This document shows positions 12,838-24,035 of a stretch of DNA of 64,000 bases, piece by piece (the first letter of the stretch is position 1; each line of letters starts with the position of its first letter). Under the pieces are notes generated by a model that worked only from the letters and a program-made list of their open reading frames with translations, was not told the DNA's origin and ran no database searches. This DNA comes from Sipunculus nudus (Eukaryota > Annelida > Sipuncula > Golfingiida > Sipunculidae): NCBI GenBank assembly GCA_026874595.1, contig CM049306.1:22183019-22247018 (forward strand). Reading direction: 5' to 3'. The position numbers and the translations under genes were made by a program.

Positions 12838-12992
12838 TGTTACGGAGTGACATAAAAGCGGACCGAACTGTCTCGCTTGTGAAGCTTGCTTTTCCAGCGA
12901 AGCCGTTTGAAAGATGGACATGTGCGCCACCGACATGGGTTCGAAACCGGGATTGGCCCAATGTATTCACCTGAGCATTTGTCTTCGTAACA
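12838..12992 (+). repeat. TRIM 5' LTR
   Basis: 155 bp, TGTTACGG...CGTAACA with mutually inverted ends. The A-box counterpart here is mutated (CAGCGAAGCCG) and the B box has one change (GGTTCGAAACC). Confidence 0.85.
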
Positions 12993-12995
12993 AAA

Positions 12996-13008
12996 TGGGG
13001 GCTCGTCC
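12996..13008 (+). other. Primer-binding site (tRNA-Pro-like)
   Basis: TGGGGGCTCGTCC, three bases after the LTR end, equals the start of the tRNA-Pro-type PBS used by several retroelements. In the second copy the equivalent (53427-53439) is TGAAGGCTCGTCC. Confidence 0.75.
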
Positions 13009-13111
13009 AATGTGACGGTACACTTTGTGGCCCAGGGAATAAGCTCACGAAAAGGTGACTCCTGGGATATTTAGTCTTGTTCTGATAGGAGAACGCTCTT
13101 AAGAGGGGGTT

Positions 13112-13268
13112 TGTTACGGGGTGAGATAAAAGCGGATCAAACTGTCTCGCTAGTGAAGCTTGTTTTTTTTAGCGAGGCGGTTGTGACCCCGGACATGTGT
13201 TCCACCGACATTGGTTCGAATCCCAGATCGGCCAAGAATTTTCCCCTGAAAAATTTGTCTTCGTGGCA
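13112..13268 (+). repeat. TRIM 3' LTR with tRNA-like A and B boxes
   Basis: 157 bp, preceded by the purine tract and ending GTGGCA before the CAGG duplication. It contains TAGCGAGGCGG (A-box-like) near 13170 and an exact B box GGTTCGAATCC at 13213-13223. Confidence 0.8.
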
Positions 13269-13272
13269 CAGG

Positions 13273-14339
13273 CCATTTTTCACCATCATCCACCAAATAT
13301 ATGTATTATTAAAACCTCAAGAGCGATGCAACATATCTACTTTAAGCCAATCATGTTTGATGATATGCAAGCTTAAGAATGGAATCGTAAATCCAATATC
13401 AACCACCGGTAGAACGAACTTTGAAGCAGCTTGTGCAAAAAATATAAATTAAAAGCAAGATAAATCGAACGGAACAACTAGACAATTGAGTTCTACAAGA
13501 GACGAGGGAAAACAAATCAATATAGAGCTTCCGCTTAAACAAGAGAGCTTTCACGAATGTTAGGTAAAGTGTGTCCGACGTATCTAGGGAAAAAAACTAT
13601 TAAAACTCGACTTGCCAGTCGGACATTCGATTGCTTTGTGTCTGTTTCCACGTGACCGTTGGGGAAGTGAAACTAACAAGTGGAACATCTGTATAATCAT
13701 TCCGGCTTGGACACGTCACCCCTTGTCACGAGAAATATAGGCCTACATAAACTGCAAGGGAAATGTACCAGTACGCACGCACTTAGGTGGAGGAGATAGA
13801 GAGCGCATGTACTGGCAATGAGAATACTCGTCAGTGGACACACAAGAACAACATACGTTTAAATGGAAATTGCATAATGAAGAAGAATTTTTTTTAAATT
13901 TGAAACAGAAATGACGACCTAGCTTTCATATAGACTTCCATATCTATTTGAACTGGATTATTAATGAAAAATAAGCCCATGATTAAACAGCATATAATAA
14001 TTTGCTATTCCTTCCTTCAGGCCATGTGGGTTAAATGATTAAAAAAGTGCTATTCAAATATATAACAACTGGTATTTAATCAGTTGTAGTCCCTATCTGC
14101 AAGCAAGAGCACGATTTATACCAATTCTAAAAGATAAAATTTAATTTGCTACTTTTTTTAATGTATTAAGAAATGCATTACACATGGAACGATTTGCCAA
14201 GAATAAAATTAAAACTTTCCTCATAAATACCGTCAGCATATTTTGTATCTTATATATATAAAGTTTGCTTTACATCATAATATTGTACGACAGTACTGTT
14301 TCGTACGGACAGCTTTTATCTGTGCTCACTCCTCAGGTA
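13273..14339. other. No recognisable gene
   Basis: AT-rich flank between the TRIM and the left terminal repeat of the 14.3-21.0 kb block. No coding signal or repeat partner seen. Confidence 0.45.
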
Positions 14340-14389
14340 TACACTCTAAAAACTGAGGACATGTTTCACGTTTCTATTTAAAACACCAT

Positions 14390-14940
14390 TCTGTCCCATT
14401 TTTCGAAACATGTTTCCAGCATGTTTCATGACTCCCTGATGTTTCAACTGCGAAAACATGTTTTTAATCCTCTTGAAAGGTGTTTATATATAAAACATGT
14501 CTCACACACAGAGAAAATTTCATTTAAGATAAAACATGTCTCTGTGTTACATGTTTTTATATAAAATATCTCGCATATAAGACATGTCTCATTTTTCATA
14601 AAACATGTAACTATTTAAAACGTTTGTTTAGCCTAAAACATGTAGTTGTCCCATTTTTCGAAACATGTTTTCTCCTAAGAAACATGTTTTAAACTTAGAG
14701 TTAAACATGTCTCAGTGTTACATGTCTTTATATGAAATATGTCACATATAAGACATGTTTAAAGACATGTTTCACTTTCATAAAACATGTAACTATTCAA
14801 AACGTCTGTTCAGCCTAAAACGTGTATTTGTCCCATTTTTCGAAACATGTCTTTTCCAAAGAAACATGTTTTTAACTTAGAGTAAAACATGTCACTGTGT
14901 TTCATGTTTTTATATGAAATATGTTTCAAAAGAAAGTTTC
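14390..14940 (+). repeat. Tandem ~182-bp repeat rich in AAACATGT
   Basis: The block GTCCCATTTTTCGAAACATG occurs at 14393, 14648 and 14830. The last two copies are 182 bp apart and similar throughout; the first is separated by an extra ~70 bp. Palindromic ACATGT occurs more than twenty times, many as GAAACATGTTT. It lies immediately inside the left terminal inverted repeat. Confidence 0.8.
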
Positions 14941-15060
14941 GTTTTCCTAGAAAAAAATAATATTTGCCCATCGAAGGCATATTTGCATTTTAATCATGTC
15001 TCAAAAATGTCTACAAAATAAAACATGTTTTGAAAAATATTTAAAGTCGCAGAAAATGTT

Positions 15061-18000
15061 CTGTGTTGTTTGTCTTTGTCGTTTTATGTCCACTGCAACC
15101 ATCACGAAAACCTGACGAGGTGCTTCTGATGAAACACCTCATAAATTTACTGGAAAGATAACATTTATTCCTTAGACAATGCTTTCTAATTTGGAGGATG
15201 CACTGAACAGGAAACGTTTCTAGTATGGGTTATCAGTTATAGGTTATTATATAAAGCTACCAGGAACCTTTATTAATTGATTGTCTCTTTAAATTTTCCA
15301 GATCAAATACATTACAGCCAGGTGCTGAAGACGAAATCTGATCTATCATAATAATAGAAACATATATCAAAACAGAATTACTTACTGTGGGTATAAAAAC
15401 ATATTAAAGTGATTTAAAATACCATGTATAAGTCTAAGACTCATAACCGGTCCCATATCATTATAAAAAGCAGAAACTCTTATCCCAAAAGATGAAAAAA
15501 GAATATTCTATATATCAGTATATTTAAAATGAATAGGCAATGCTGTTAGGCTGATAGTCTGATGGCAGTTCATGGCTTCTACAAAATTTTCGTTAGTTTA
15601 AAAATGCTTGGCATAAAATGTGGAATACATAATGCAGACCTATATCAGAAATGGCCATGTATATTATATTTGAAATACACAGTTTTCTGTAAGTGTTCTT
15701 TTACAATAGATGCAGTCATACACATTAACAGCAATAAGATAAGGTTCATTTAGTATCTACTTAAATATCTGTTGTCTGCATGTATTCATTTATCATATCA
15801 ATACTGAATGTACCAGTACTAATACAATTTTGTCTTCCCCATAGCTCTATACACAAATATTATTAACTATGAATTACAATAATAATTAAACCTAGCAAAC
15901 CTAATCTGATCTGCTGCACAATGAATAACAAGGAACTTGTGGGTCATGGCGCTCAGCTGGAATCGGTAACGAGAAAATTTGTATAAAATTCCAGTAAATG
16001 GAAATGAAGCAATATTTTATTTTTTATTAATATTTTTAAAATGTTCAGCATATAAATATACACATAATATGCTCTACCGAGTTTGGTGTGGACTTTACAA
16101 TTTTATGGACAACCTGAAAGATGCTGGAGCCTCTCATGATTACACATTTGTATTATTTAAGATTTCATATTCTGACTGTAACATGCATGTAATAAATACC
16201 CACTTGGACTGTGTGAAACCCTTTTAAATATACAATAAGGAAGAAAGTGGAGGTGAGCTACAGTATAATAATACACATTTAATTTAATTGCAATAAGGAA
16301 AAAAAGATTGTTGATGAAAGAATCCATTTGATTAAGAAAAATCTTAATTATTATTTCTAAAAACTGGTTTAACATACTGCCAGTTTAGCTAAAAATGAAA
16401 TTATATGAACGTATACTCAATATACCTGACTGCAAGCACCAGTGTTATGCTCAATAATGCCCAGCCAGCTTAAGAGATTTGAATGAAATGCTATAATGTA
16501 TACACAAATTTGCAAGTTTTATTTCAATATTTAATTTCAGAAATTTAATTTAATTTAAAAAATCAACTTAGTTGACAATTCAAGAGAAAACAGATTCAAA
16601 ACATTTAAATAATGGCTAAAAGTAGCTGCTCTCATAGCTTTAATATATAATAAATAAGTTTAAACCTATTACAATTTACAACTGAAAATTTAAAATACAG
16701 CTTACATTTAATTCTAAACACTTAAAAGCCAAAGAGTCTTAGTCAGCGAGCTAAAACTCTAAAAGTTGAATAATTATTTGATAAAATCCTGTTAAAAAGT
16801 TGCTCTTGAATTTTCTAATAGCTATAAGAACATTTAAGTGTATCAAATTTTTCTTAACATTAAATATCTTTCTTCTTCCAAAAGAAAACTTGAAACATGC
16901 ATTATATTTTACGAGTGTTAATTTTTTTATATGAAGTATATTTCTTTTAGATATTTTTTTTTATGTTGGACAGTTTTCTATAATCAAACCAAACACATCC
17001 TGAAGCAGAAAACAACTTAGGTTTACTAGCATGAAAAAAACTGTAAAGTAAATGTCCCAATACTATAAATTTTTGCATGCACTGTGTGCAACAACTGCAA
17101 GTATCGCAATTATATAAAACTGACTGTATAAAATTTATATGTTTTAGAAGGTAGCAACACTGATCTCAGATCATGAATGAGCATTTACGTAATTCAGACA
17201 TGCCAATATATTTACTTTCAGTGTTTCTGGCTTCAGTCTGACTACAGCCAATTTTTTACAGCCAAAAAGGGTAAAAGAAAATACAGAAAAGGCTGGCATC
17301 AACAAAGTCTCCCATGACTGAAGATTTCTCAGCAATTCAGCATAGTTGAGAGGCACATCAGCTGCTATTCTGATAAGTGTATCAAAAGAATCTATCAGAG
17401 CACTACTGAAAGCACTCTAATTAAACATCTAATATTTTCATAATACCGAATCCTTGGTTTTTATCACTTTAATATAAATTTGAAATTAGAATCCTAAAAC
17501 AAGGCCTCCATCTGTAAATACTTGAAGCTTTACAAGGTTACATTTATGCAATCAATCATGACAATTAAATACTACAAATTACACATTTACCAAATATAGC
17601 CTGTACCATCACATTTGGAACTTTAACATAAATACAAGTTTGGTGCAAATGAAGCCTCATACAAATAATGAAATACATGATAAATCAGCAAGATTGTACA
17701 AGAATAAATAACTGCTGTATGTTCACAGGTGATTCATCAAACATTTCTAAGAGTTGGAAAAATACCATTACCATAAAAAACAGTGAAACATTTTATATAT
17801 GTGAATAGTAAAATTCATAAAAGATTTCTTAGAAAATATGTAGAATACTAAGGATGTAACAAAAGAATCAAATACTAAATTATTTTAATGCAGCCACAAA
17901 CTGTGGAAGAAGTTGACTTGTCCTTATTGGGCACTTTATTTTCAAAACACTCTTCCTGAAGTGGGTTAAGAAGTTGCATGTATTGTGCTGGGTTAGTTAT

Positions 18001-18819
18001 ATTTAGAATAGAGTGCGAAGTAGGTACGAGGTTTTCCATACTGAACCATTCTCAAATAAACATATCTTCATGGAGTGACTCAAAATAGCACCTGACCTCA
18101 CTTCTCCATTGTCTATGATAAAACAGGTGTTGGTTCTGTACCCTCTTGTGTACAAAATGAATCTTCTTTGACATCTTTCTGAAAAAGGTGTAGCAATTTA
18201 TCAGTAGCTAAATTGTGTTATTTCCATAGTCAGTTTGGAGAAAAAGATGAAATACTATTAACTGTCAGCAACACAGCTGACAGTTCTTAAACATGCATGC
18301 AGCTGCATGGAATGCACTGACATCAGCTAGATACTGACACAAGTCCAAAAAGAATTTATAACAGTTATTTATATGGAGGTTTCTTTTTATAAAATGAAAA
18401 TGTCCACTTCTTACATTTAACTCAAATACTGTTTACACCTGGTAACATAATGATGATATATAAGAATAAGGCCTCTAAAAGTTATACATCTTTAATGGAA
18501 TAATATGAATGCTTACAACAATTGAATCAAAGACCCCTAAGGAATTTAAAGCTGCTGCTTAGCAAAATATGTTGCAAGCATCTGTCATTTAATAATTCAG
18601 TGGTATTGACAATAACAAAATTAAACTTCACATGTACTTTATATTTAATCAAGGATTAAAAATATATTACCTGCAAATATGTTCAACAAGAAAACTTCAA
18701 CTAATACCAAAAATTATACAAGAGGGAAAAATTTGCATACTTGTGTAATAATAAAAAAATTGGATAAAGTGAAGCAAGAATTACTAAATTAAATATTCAT
18801 TCTCTCCCCAAATTCACTC
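15061..18819. other. Element interior without recognisable gene
   Basis: About 3.7 kb of AT-rich, CpG-poor DNA. Frames reach only about 80 codons with no motif. I see no transposase, RT or captured exon that I can name. The low CpG content would fit an old, methylated insertion. Confidence 0.4.
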
Positions 18820-19650
18820 CAGGGTAAACTGGAACCACTATGCCACCATTACCACCAATATACCCACATCCAGCCTTGGTACTCTGGAAACAATCCCACC
18901 ACCAATATTTACCCATCCAGCCTGGGTATCCAAAGCAGTCCCACCACCAACACCGATGTACATACATCCAGCCTTGGTACCCTGGACTCCATTCTAACAA
19001 CACCCATGTACACACATCCAACCTTGATACCCTTGACCAAAATTCCAGCAACCTCATGTACACATATCTAGCCTTTGTACCCTGGACCACATTCCACAAA
19101 CATCCATGATCACACATCCAGCCATTGTACCCTGGACTCCAGTCCATTACCAGTCATGTAATCACACATCCAACCTTAGTACCCTAGACCCAGGTCCATC
19201 AACACCATGTGCACACAACCAGCCTTGGTACCACCACCAGTCATGTTTTCACACATCCAGACTTGGTATCCTGAACCCTATTCCACAAGCACCACCCATA
19301 TGCATGCATCCAGCACTGGTACCCTGGACCCTATTCCCCCAACACTACAAATGTGCACACATCCATTCTTGATACCCTGAACCCCATTCCACCAACACCC
19401 ATGTACATTCATCCAGCCTTGGTACACTGGACCTAAGTTCACCACCAGTCATGTATTCACACATCCAGACTTTGTACTCTGAACCCAGTTCCACCAACAC
19501 CCATGTACACACACCCAGCCATGGTACCCTTGACCAAAATCCACAAGCACCACACATCAAGCATTGGTACCCTGGACTCCATTCACACATCCAGCCTTGT
19601 TACTCTGGAACCTATTCCACCATCACCACCCAGGTACACACATTAAGCAT
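18820..19650. repeat. Minisatellite, ~57-60-bp units, about 14 copies
   Basis: Repeated units contain CATCCAGCCTTGGTACCCTG, a GACYCCATTCCACCA-like block and ACACCCATGTACACA. They are diverged and vary in length (roughly 45-62 bp). The plus strand is C/A-rich. Because many units are near a multiple of three, long open frames run on both strands (for example Trp/Gly/Cys-rich frames on the minus strand), but the frames switch between units and show no start or splice context, so I treat the array as non-coding. Confidence 0.85.
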
Positions 19651-20224
19651 TGATAAGATGCATAAATTACCATTTTGTTTATGATGTGCTCATGAGGTAA
19701 TTTTTTAACATGCTGCAGATTTTAATCTACACAAATATGATATTGTACATAATTACAGGTTTTGAATTTGCTCATTTTATCATTCTGATCACAAATTACT
19801 TATGGCTTCATTATTCATCTTCGAATTCAAGGTTTCAGTAAAACTGCCTTGAAAAAATTAACAAAATTATCTTTGCACAGCCTACTTCTTAAAACAGCTA
19901 AATTTTCATCATGCATCACATTTGATAAATAAATATCTAACCTACTCAGCAGCTTGGGTATACTTGGGTCCACAATGCACCCAAAGATGGGTCGTGGTTA
20001 TGCCGAACCAAATTGAATTTTGTACAGTAGTTTCTAATAAAAAGCTGCTAATGACCACTTGTTTTAATTTAAAAAATATAAAAACAACATGTCTATTTTA
20101 AAGCATTTTTTTAAATATAAAAATACTCCAAATGTCAAAGACTGCTACAGTCTAAATATAAATTGACGCTAATACTTAGTTGTGTTCTGGACTCACATGG
20201 AATAAGTGCACTGGAAAGTCTTAT

Positions 20225-20410
20225 ATTCAGGGGCGCAGCATTGAGGGGTTGGGGGTTCCAAGGGGTCAAGAAACCCCCCCCCCCCTTTACAATAACAACC
20301 AGTGAATTATTGGCCCTTCAGAGGGCTGTATCCCATCAGCTTTTGAAAAGTAAGGACTTTTATTTTGGAGATTCCCCCCCCCCTCCCCCATCTTTCCAAA
20401 ATCCTGTACA
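20225..20410. repeat. G/C-run repeat with AGGGGCG end, nested
   Basis: AGGGGCGCAGCATTGAGG followed by G runs, a 12-C run and a CCCCCCCCTCCCCC tract. It resembles the G/C-run MITE-like repeats at 4424 and 28346 in style but does not align closely with them. Probably a separate small insertion inside the large element. Confidence 0.45.
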
Positions 20411-20839
20411 TAACCTTGTATATGAATTGTCTCATAAGTGACATTACTGTATTTGAATGGTGGTTTGTACTTTACATTGCATATTAATTCTTGTGAAGGT
20501 AAAATGTCGTTGTAATTTATATAAAGCATGAATATTTGTATCTCTATGAGCTATATTATGAATATATATACTGTTCACAAACTAAACGTTTGATTCACCT
20601 TTTAATTTCTGGCAAATTATATTTTGGGTTGCTACAGGAAACCTCTGCGCCCAAGACTGAACATCATCCATGGTGGAATTGTAATTGCTCAAAATCACGT
20701 TCCGTTTTCTCGGAAGTTTTCATCTTTCCCGCGATCACTGGCAATCAGTTTATCATATGAATGGGGAGAATATCCGGTCATGTGATCAGTGGCAAAAAAA
20801 AAAGCGGTTAAAACAAGTAAAATGTAATTTCCCGCGCGA

Positions 20840-21010
20840 GACATGTCTTAAAACATGTATTAGACATGTTTCACACATGTAACGACATAGCATGATGTTT
20901 CAATGGACCCAATTTTGAAACAAACGGTGAAACATGTTTTGAAACATGTTTAAAATTGAAACATGTTTGCATACAAAACATAACAAACATCATGTAAAAC
21001 ATCTGTGAAA
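20840..21010. repeat. Right subterminal ACATGT-rich block
   Basis: Around ten ACATGT or near-ACATGT motifs, including GAAACATGTTTTGAAACATG, directly inside the right terminal inverted repeat. It mirrors 14390-14940 and ties the two ends to one element. Confidence 0.75.
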
Positions 21011-21227
21011 CGTCATTTTTAGAGTGTACACTGTAATGCTTAAACATTTGTATATAGTTTGTTTAAATAGTTGGATTAACCTGGAGTCACTGGGTTCGTT
21101 GAGGTTGTTTTGGTCCAGGTGGCTGTTGTGTTGTGCGGGTTAGGTGAGGATATGAAAGATTACTTGATGTTGAAAGGCAGGTGCTTGGCCTTGCGTTATA
21201 TGTAGTTGTTAGTTCGCTTTTATTAAT

Positions 21228-22260
21228 TTAAATAACTGTTCTAGTCTGCATATAATGAAATATTTCGACGTGTTGTATAGATAACATTGTTTTGTTGTGG
21301 TAGAGTAGCCTTGCGTTTCGCGAGAGTTTTCCCTTCTGATGGCATATGGCATTTAACTTTCGTGTTTCCTTTATTTCATTAATGAGAAGTTTTTGATTGT
21401 GTGCCGATATTATTTGTTTCATGCAGCCGAGCCTTGTTGTGTTTCGGTTCAGGATCTTATGCAGTTTGTGGTGAGGGAAAATATTTATCTGCAGAGGTTG
21501 CAAGGACTTTCTTCCGATATTTGTTTTTACCGTTGCGCTACATGGTGGGTTGAACCATGTGATGTTCTTGCTTATCTTTTCTTTTCTTACTGCTTGGCTG
21601 GATTGTTGGGGTTCGGTGTATAGTTTGTGAAGTTACATCAACTTTTCCATAATGCCTCTTAGTATTGTGGTTACTTCTGCGCTTGATTAAATGGTGGTTC
21701 GGTGTTATGTTTCATAAATGGCTTGTATTCTTTTTTATTAAAGTCCAAGAAGTCTATTGTCTTTTATTGGCTTCGGTTGGGATATTAAGTCCAAGTTGGT
21801 TAAATATCTTGCCGACTTTGTTCACCTGTTCAGCGTCTCTGGGTTTCAAGCTGCTATGCGGCTATGCGGTCGATACATTGATTCAATCAATACTTTGCAG
21901 TTCCGAATATAAGTTTTAAGTAGAGCTCAATAAGGTCGCAAGTCGCTGTCCCGTCGTTCTTCCCATTGTCACGTGAAACAGCTCTATGTTATTCCTTTTC
22001 TTCCACGTGTTTTTGTTGTGGTATAGCAGCAATGCATGTGTACTGTCTCATCTGGTATATATTCATTTTTCGATGCAAAATCGCAAGTTTCTCCAGCAGC
22101 TGCTCAGTAATCGAAGGGAAGAATTCGCATTTGTCGAATCCTATATATGTTGTATTGTTTCGATTCTTTTGAACCACCTTATTACGAGTTCTTCCACCCA
22201 TTCAGTCGTAGTGCTTGTCCGTTTTTGTTTTTCATTTTTTCAAGTATTTGTCTGCTGTTT
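21228..22260 (-). pseudogene. Decayed reverse transcriptase of an RT/GIY-YIG-type retroelement
   Basis: Read on the minus strand, fragments in shifting frames follow the order of a known invertebrate RT family. First comes FDKCEFFPSITEQLLEKL (near 22110-22060; RT block with the first catalytic Asp), then NDGTATCDLIELYLK (near 21940). Next is a damaged Tyr-Arg-Asp-Asp region (near 21870, reading YRPHSR), IDFLDFNKKEYKPFMKHN (near 21740), and WFNPPC-VKTNIGR (near 21550). Last is HHKLHKILNRNTTR with SAHNQKLL (21490-21400). Past this a short NNVIYTT-like stretch could be the start of a GIY-YIG nuclease domain, which would make it Penelope-like; that step is inference. Multiple stops and shifts make it inactive. 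The T/G bias of the plus strand over 21.1-22.3 kb reflects the A-rich antisense coding. Confidence 0.65.
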
Positions 22261-22389
22261 GTGCTAATTTCGGTTTTTGCTGGGTAATCCGTCTTCATGT
22301 TGGCTTATTCCGAAAATGGTTTTATGGTCTTTCAATATTATTAATGTTTCATTTTCCTACATAGTTTCAACTCTTTAAGGGAGCTTAAG

Positions 22390-23384
22390 CCATGTTACTA
22401 TTTTTTTAATTTTTTTTTTCTGTCATAGTTTTGTGTTTTCTTTGTAAAAATCATTGTAAATCTTTGATATATTTGTTTAAAGTCGTTTTTACAGGTCAGT
22501 GGTACTAGATTAAAGTTTATAAAAATAGACTAGCACTTTCCATGAAGCCACAAATTTTGGAAATAAATCAGTGGAATCAAATATTAATGTAATATATGAT
22601 ATAAGGAACCCCATAAAAATGATATGATCCTCTCTGAATCACCCGTCCTATTCGTTAGGGGTATCTATCTGGACCATTATTTGAACAAAGAGCAAGTATT
22701 TTTCATGCACGCTTATTATACATATTAAACTTATTTAAACTTTTCTGCAACGTCAGACTATTCGGCTTCAATAAAGTCAAATGTGCCAAACAATGATGAC
22801 CTCAGAGACTGGCCACAGAGCCTTCATAGATACACAAATAAAATGTGTCTATGATGAAATCTGACAGACTGTGTCAGATGATGCTTGCGCATTCTGCAAA
22901 ATGGGACAAAGTGGTGTCTGTTCCAGAAATCTACCCCTCTCTGTCTAATTTGACAAGTAAAGGATGCTCTGCGATATACAGGTTACTGTCTCCATGGTAG
23001 CAACACTGCTGTCTAACCAGTTGCCATCAAGGAGATTGTAATTTTTCATTGTCTTTTTATAGCACGGAGGCCGTTAATAAGGAACTTCATTATTTGACTG
23101 ATATACGAGACCTCGATACGAGAGCACAAGGACGTAACTGTATCTATGTAAAGACGGCCTGCCATTTAGTGAATATTGTTGCCATCGAATTTTTATTAAA
23201 CGGCCGGAAAAAAATCTACATGTCTCGCAAGCCTGCGAGTGCCTACACACCTTGTGATATTTCGTGCAGTTCACCAGATTTCTTCGATCATTTTGGTCAC
23301 TTCTGATTTAATCTCCAGGGTTATTATTGGCGTCAGGAATGATAAAAAGAAGGAAGGGTAAGTTTTATTTCGGTTCAGTCGTCA
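22390..23384. other. No established gene
   Basis: A polypyrimidine tract and AG near 23050-23062 could be a splice acceptor in front of an open frame to 23306, but I recognise no protein. Otherwise ordinary AT-rich sequence. Confidence 0.35.
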
Positions 23385-23387
23385 AAT

Positions 23388-23530
23388 CTACGGAATTTTC
23401 CGTCCGGATAAAAATCTCCGGAAAATCTTTGACATTATCAAAGATTTTTGCATCCAATTGTTCCTCACATCTACCGATCCTACCGATTTGTCCGATCGGC
23501 AAAAAATCTTCGGGAAAAATCGGTAGATGG
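23388..23530. repeat. Cluster of nested hairpins (CCGAT/TCCGG-rich)
   Basis: Perfect 11-bp stem at 23422-23448 (AAAATCTTTGA, 5-nt loop, TCAAAGATTTT). A second 11-bp stem pairs 23468-23478 (CATCTACCGAT) with 23519-23529. Smaller palindromes such as CGGAATTTTCCG lie just upstream. The density of inverted repeats suggests the end of a transposon. Confidence 0.6.
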
Positions 23531-23798
23531 GAGTCGGCTTTTCTGGGACCTGTTCACATACCGGGTTTTTTCATATACCTAAAGCATATTTTGTTTTCCT
23601 AAAAATATTATGGTTTCTGTCAAAATTTCCTTTTAAAAATATACGCTTACCCGGGTACGAAATTGGAGATAAAATCCGGCTCGATCAGTGGCACAAAACA
23701 TGAACAGCGCACACGCCACCTGGTACCCGTTCCCGGCAACAAAAGTCATGATATTTCAAGCTTACAGCCTGTGTTTCTTTTGTGCTCCTTTTTACAGG

Positions 23799-23980
23799 TT
23801 TCTCCAGAATCTGACGCATGGCCATGTAGTCTAGAAACGATTACCAGACAAAGAGGAATACTTACATACAGAAGCAAAACAACCTATAAAGAATTAAAGA
23901 TAGATAGTCCATGTATATGTCGGGACGATTGTCCTGGGACAACTTTTGTATTCAGTAAAAAAATTAAATCAACAGTGTGA
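23799..23980 (+). CDS. Possible terminal exon, unknown protein
   Basis: A strong acceptor (TGCTCCTTTTTACAG, ending at 23798) opens a frame that runs about 60 codons to TGA at 23978-23980. The frame contains WPC, then CIC and DDC, so it is cysteine-bearing with a basic C-terminus. An AATAAA lies about 35 bp past the stop (near 24015). The acceptor, stop and polyadenylation signal together look like a last exon. I do not recognise the protein and cannot find the preceding exon; the same frame is also open upstream of the acceptor from 23663. It could be chance. Confidence 0.3.
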
Positions 23981-24035
23981 GATAATACGCATATATTGCA
24001 AATATTAAATATTTTAATAAAAGATTTTTAAGCTG

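Larger units (their letters stand above)
12838..13268 (+). mobile_element. TRIM: complete miniature LTR element (431 bp)
   Basis: All parts of an LTR retrotransposon without coding are present. The 5' LTR (12838-12992) begins TGTTACGG and ends CGTAACA. Three bases later comes TGGGGGCTCGTCC, the sequence expected of a primer-binding site for tRNA-Pro. After about 92 bp of non-coding interior there is a purine tract AAGAGGGGG (13101-13109), then a 3' LTR (13112-13268) that begins TGTTACGGGG. The 4-bp sequence CAGG flanks both sides (12834-12837 and 13269-13272), which is the expected target-site duplication. The LTR also carries tRNA-like A and B boxes (see separate entry). A second, truncated copy lies at 53270-53633. 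With no gag or pol it would need proteins from another element. Confidence 0.85.
14342..21026. mobile_element. Large TIR-bounded element, no transposase found
   Basis: The left end CACTCTAAAAA (14342-14352) and right end TTTTTAGAGTG (21016-21026) are perfect inverted copies, each flanked by TA. Similarity continues inward (GTTTCAC on both sides). Both ends then run into dense ACATGT/AAACATGT motifs (14390-14940 and 20840-21010), the kind of subterminal repetition that DNA transposons use for transposase binding. The ~6.7 kb interior contains no recognisable transposase. It holds AT-rich DNA, a ~57-bp minisatellite (18820-19650) and a G/C-run repeat (20225-20410). A large non-autonomous transposon with acquired interior fits best; a TA duplication would fit a Tc1/mariner-like mechanism. 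Two separate small elements facing each other are the alternative. Confidence 0.6.

Noticed and set aside
12800-13270. tRNA-derived SINE or tRNA pseudogene
   Set aside because: A and B boxes are present, but LTR ends, PBS, purine tract, second LTR and TSD show that they lie inside a TRIM.
18797-19590. Minus-strand Trp/Gly/Cys-rich open frames as a repeat protein
   Set aside because: They follow the minisatellite unit length, change frame between units, and plus-strand frames of equal length also exist.
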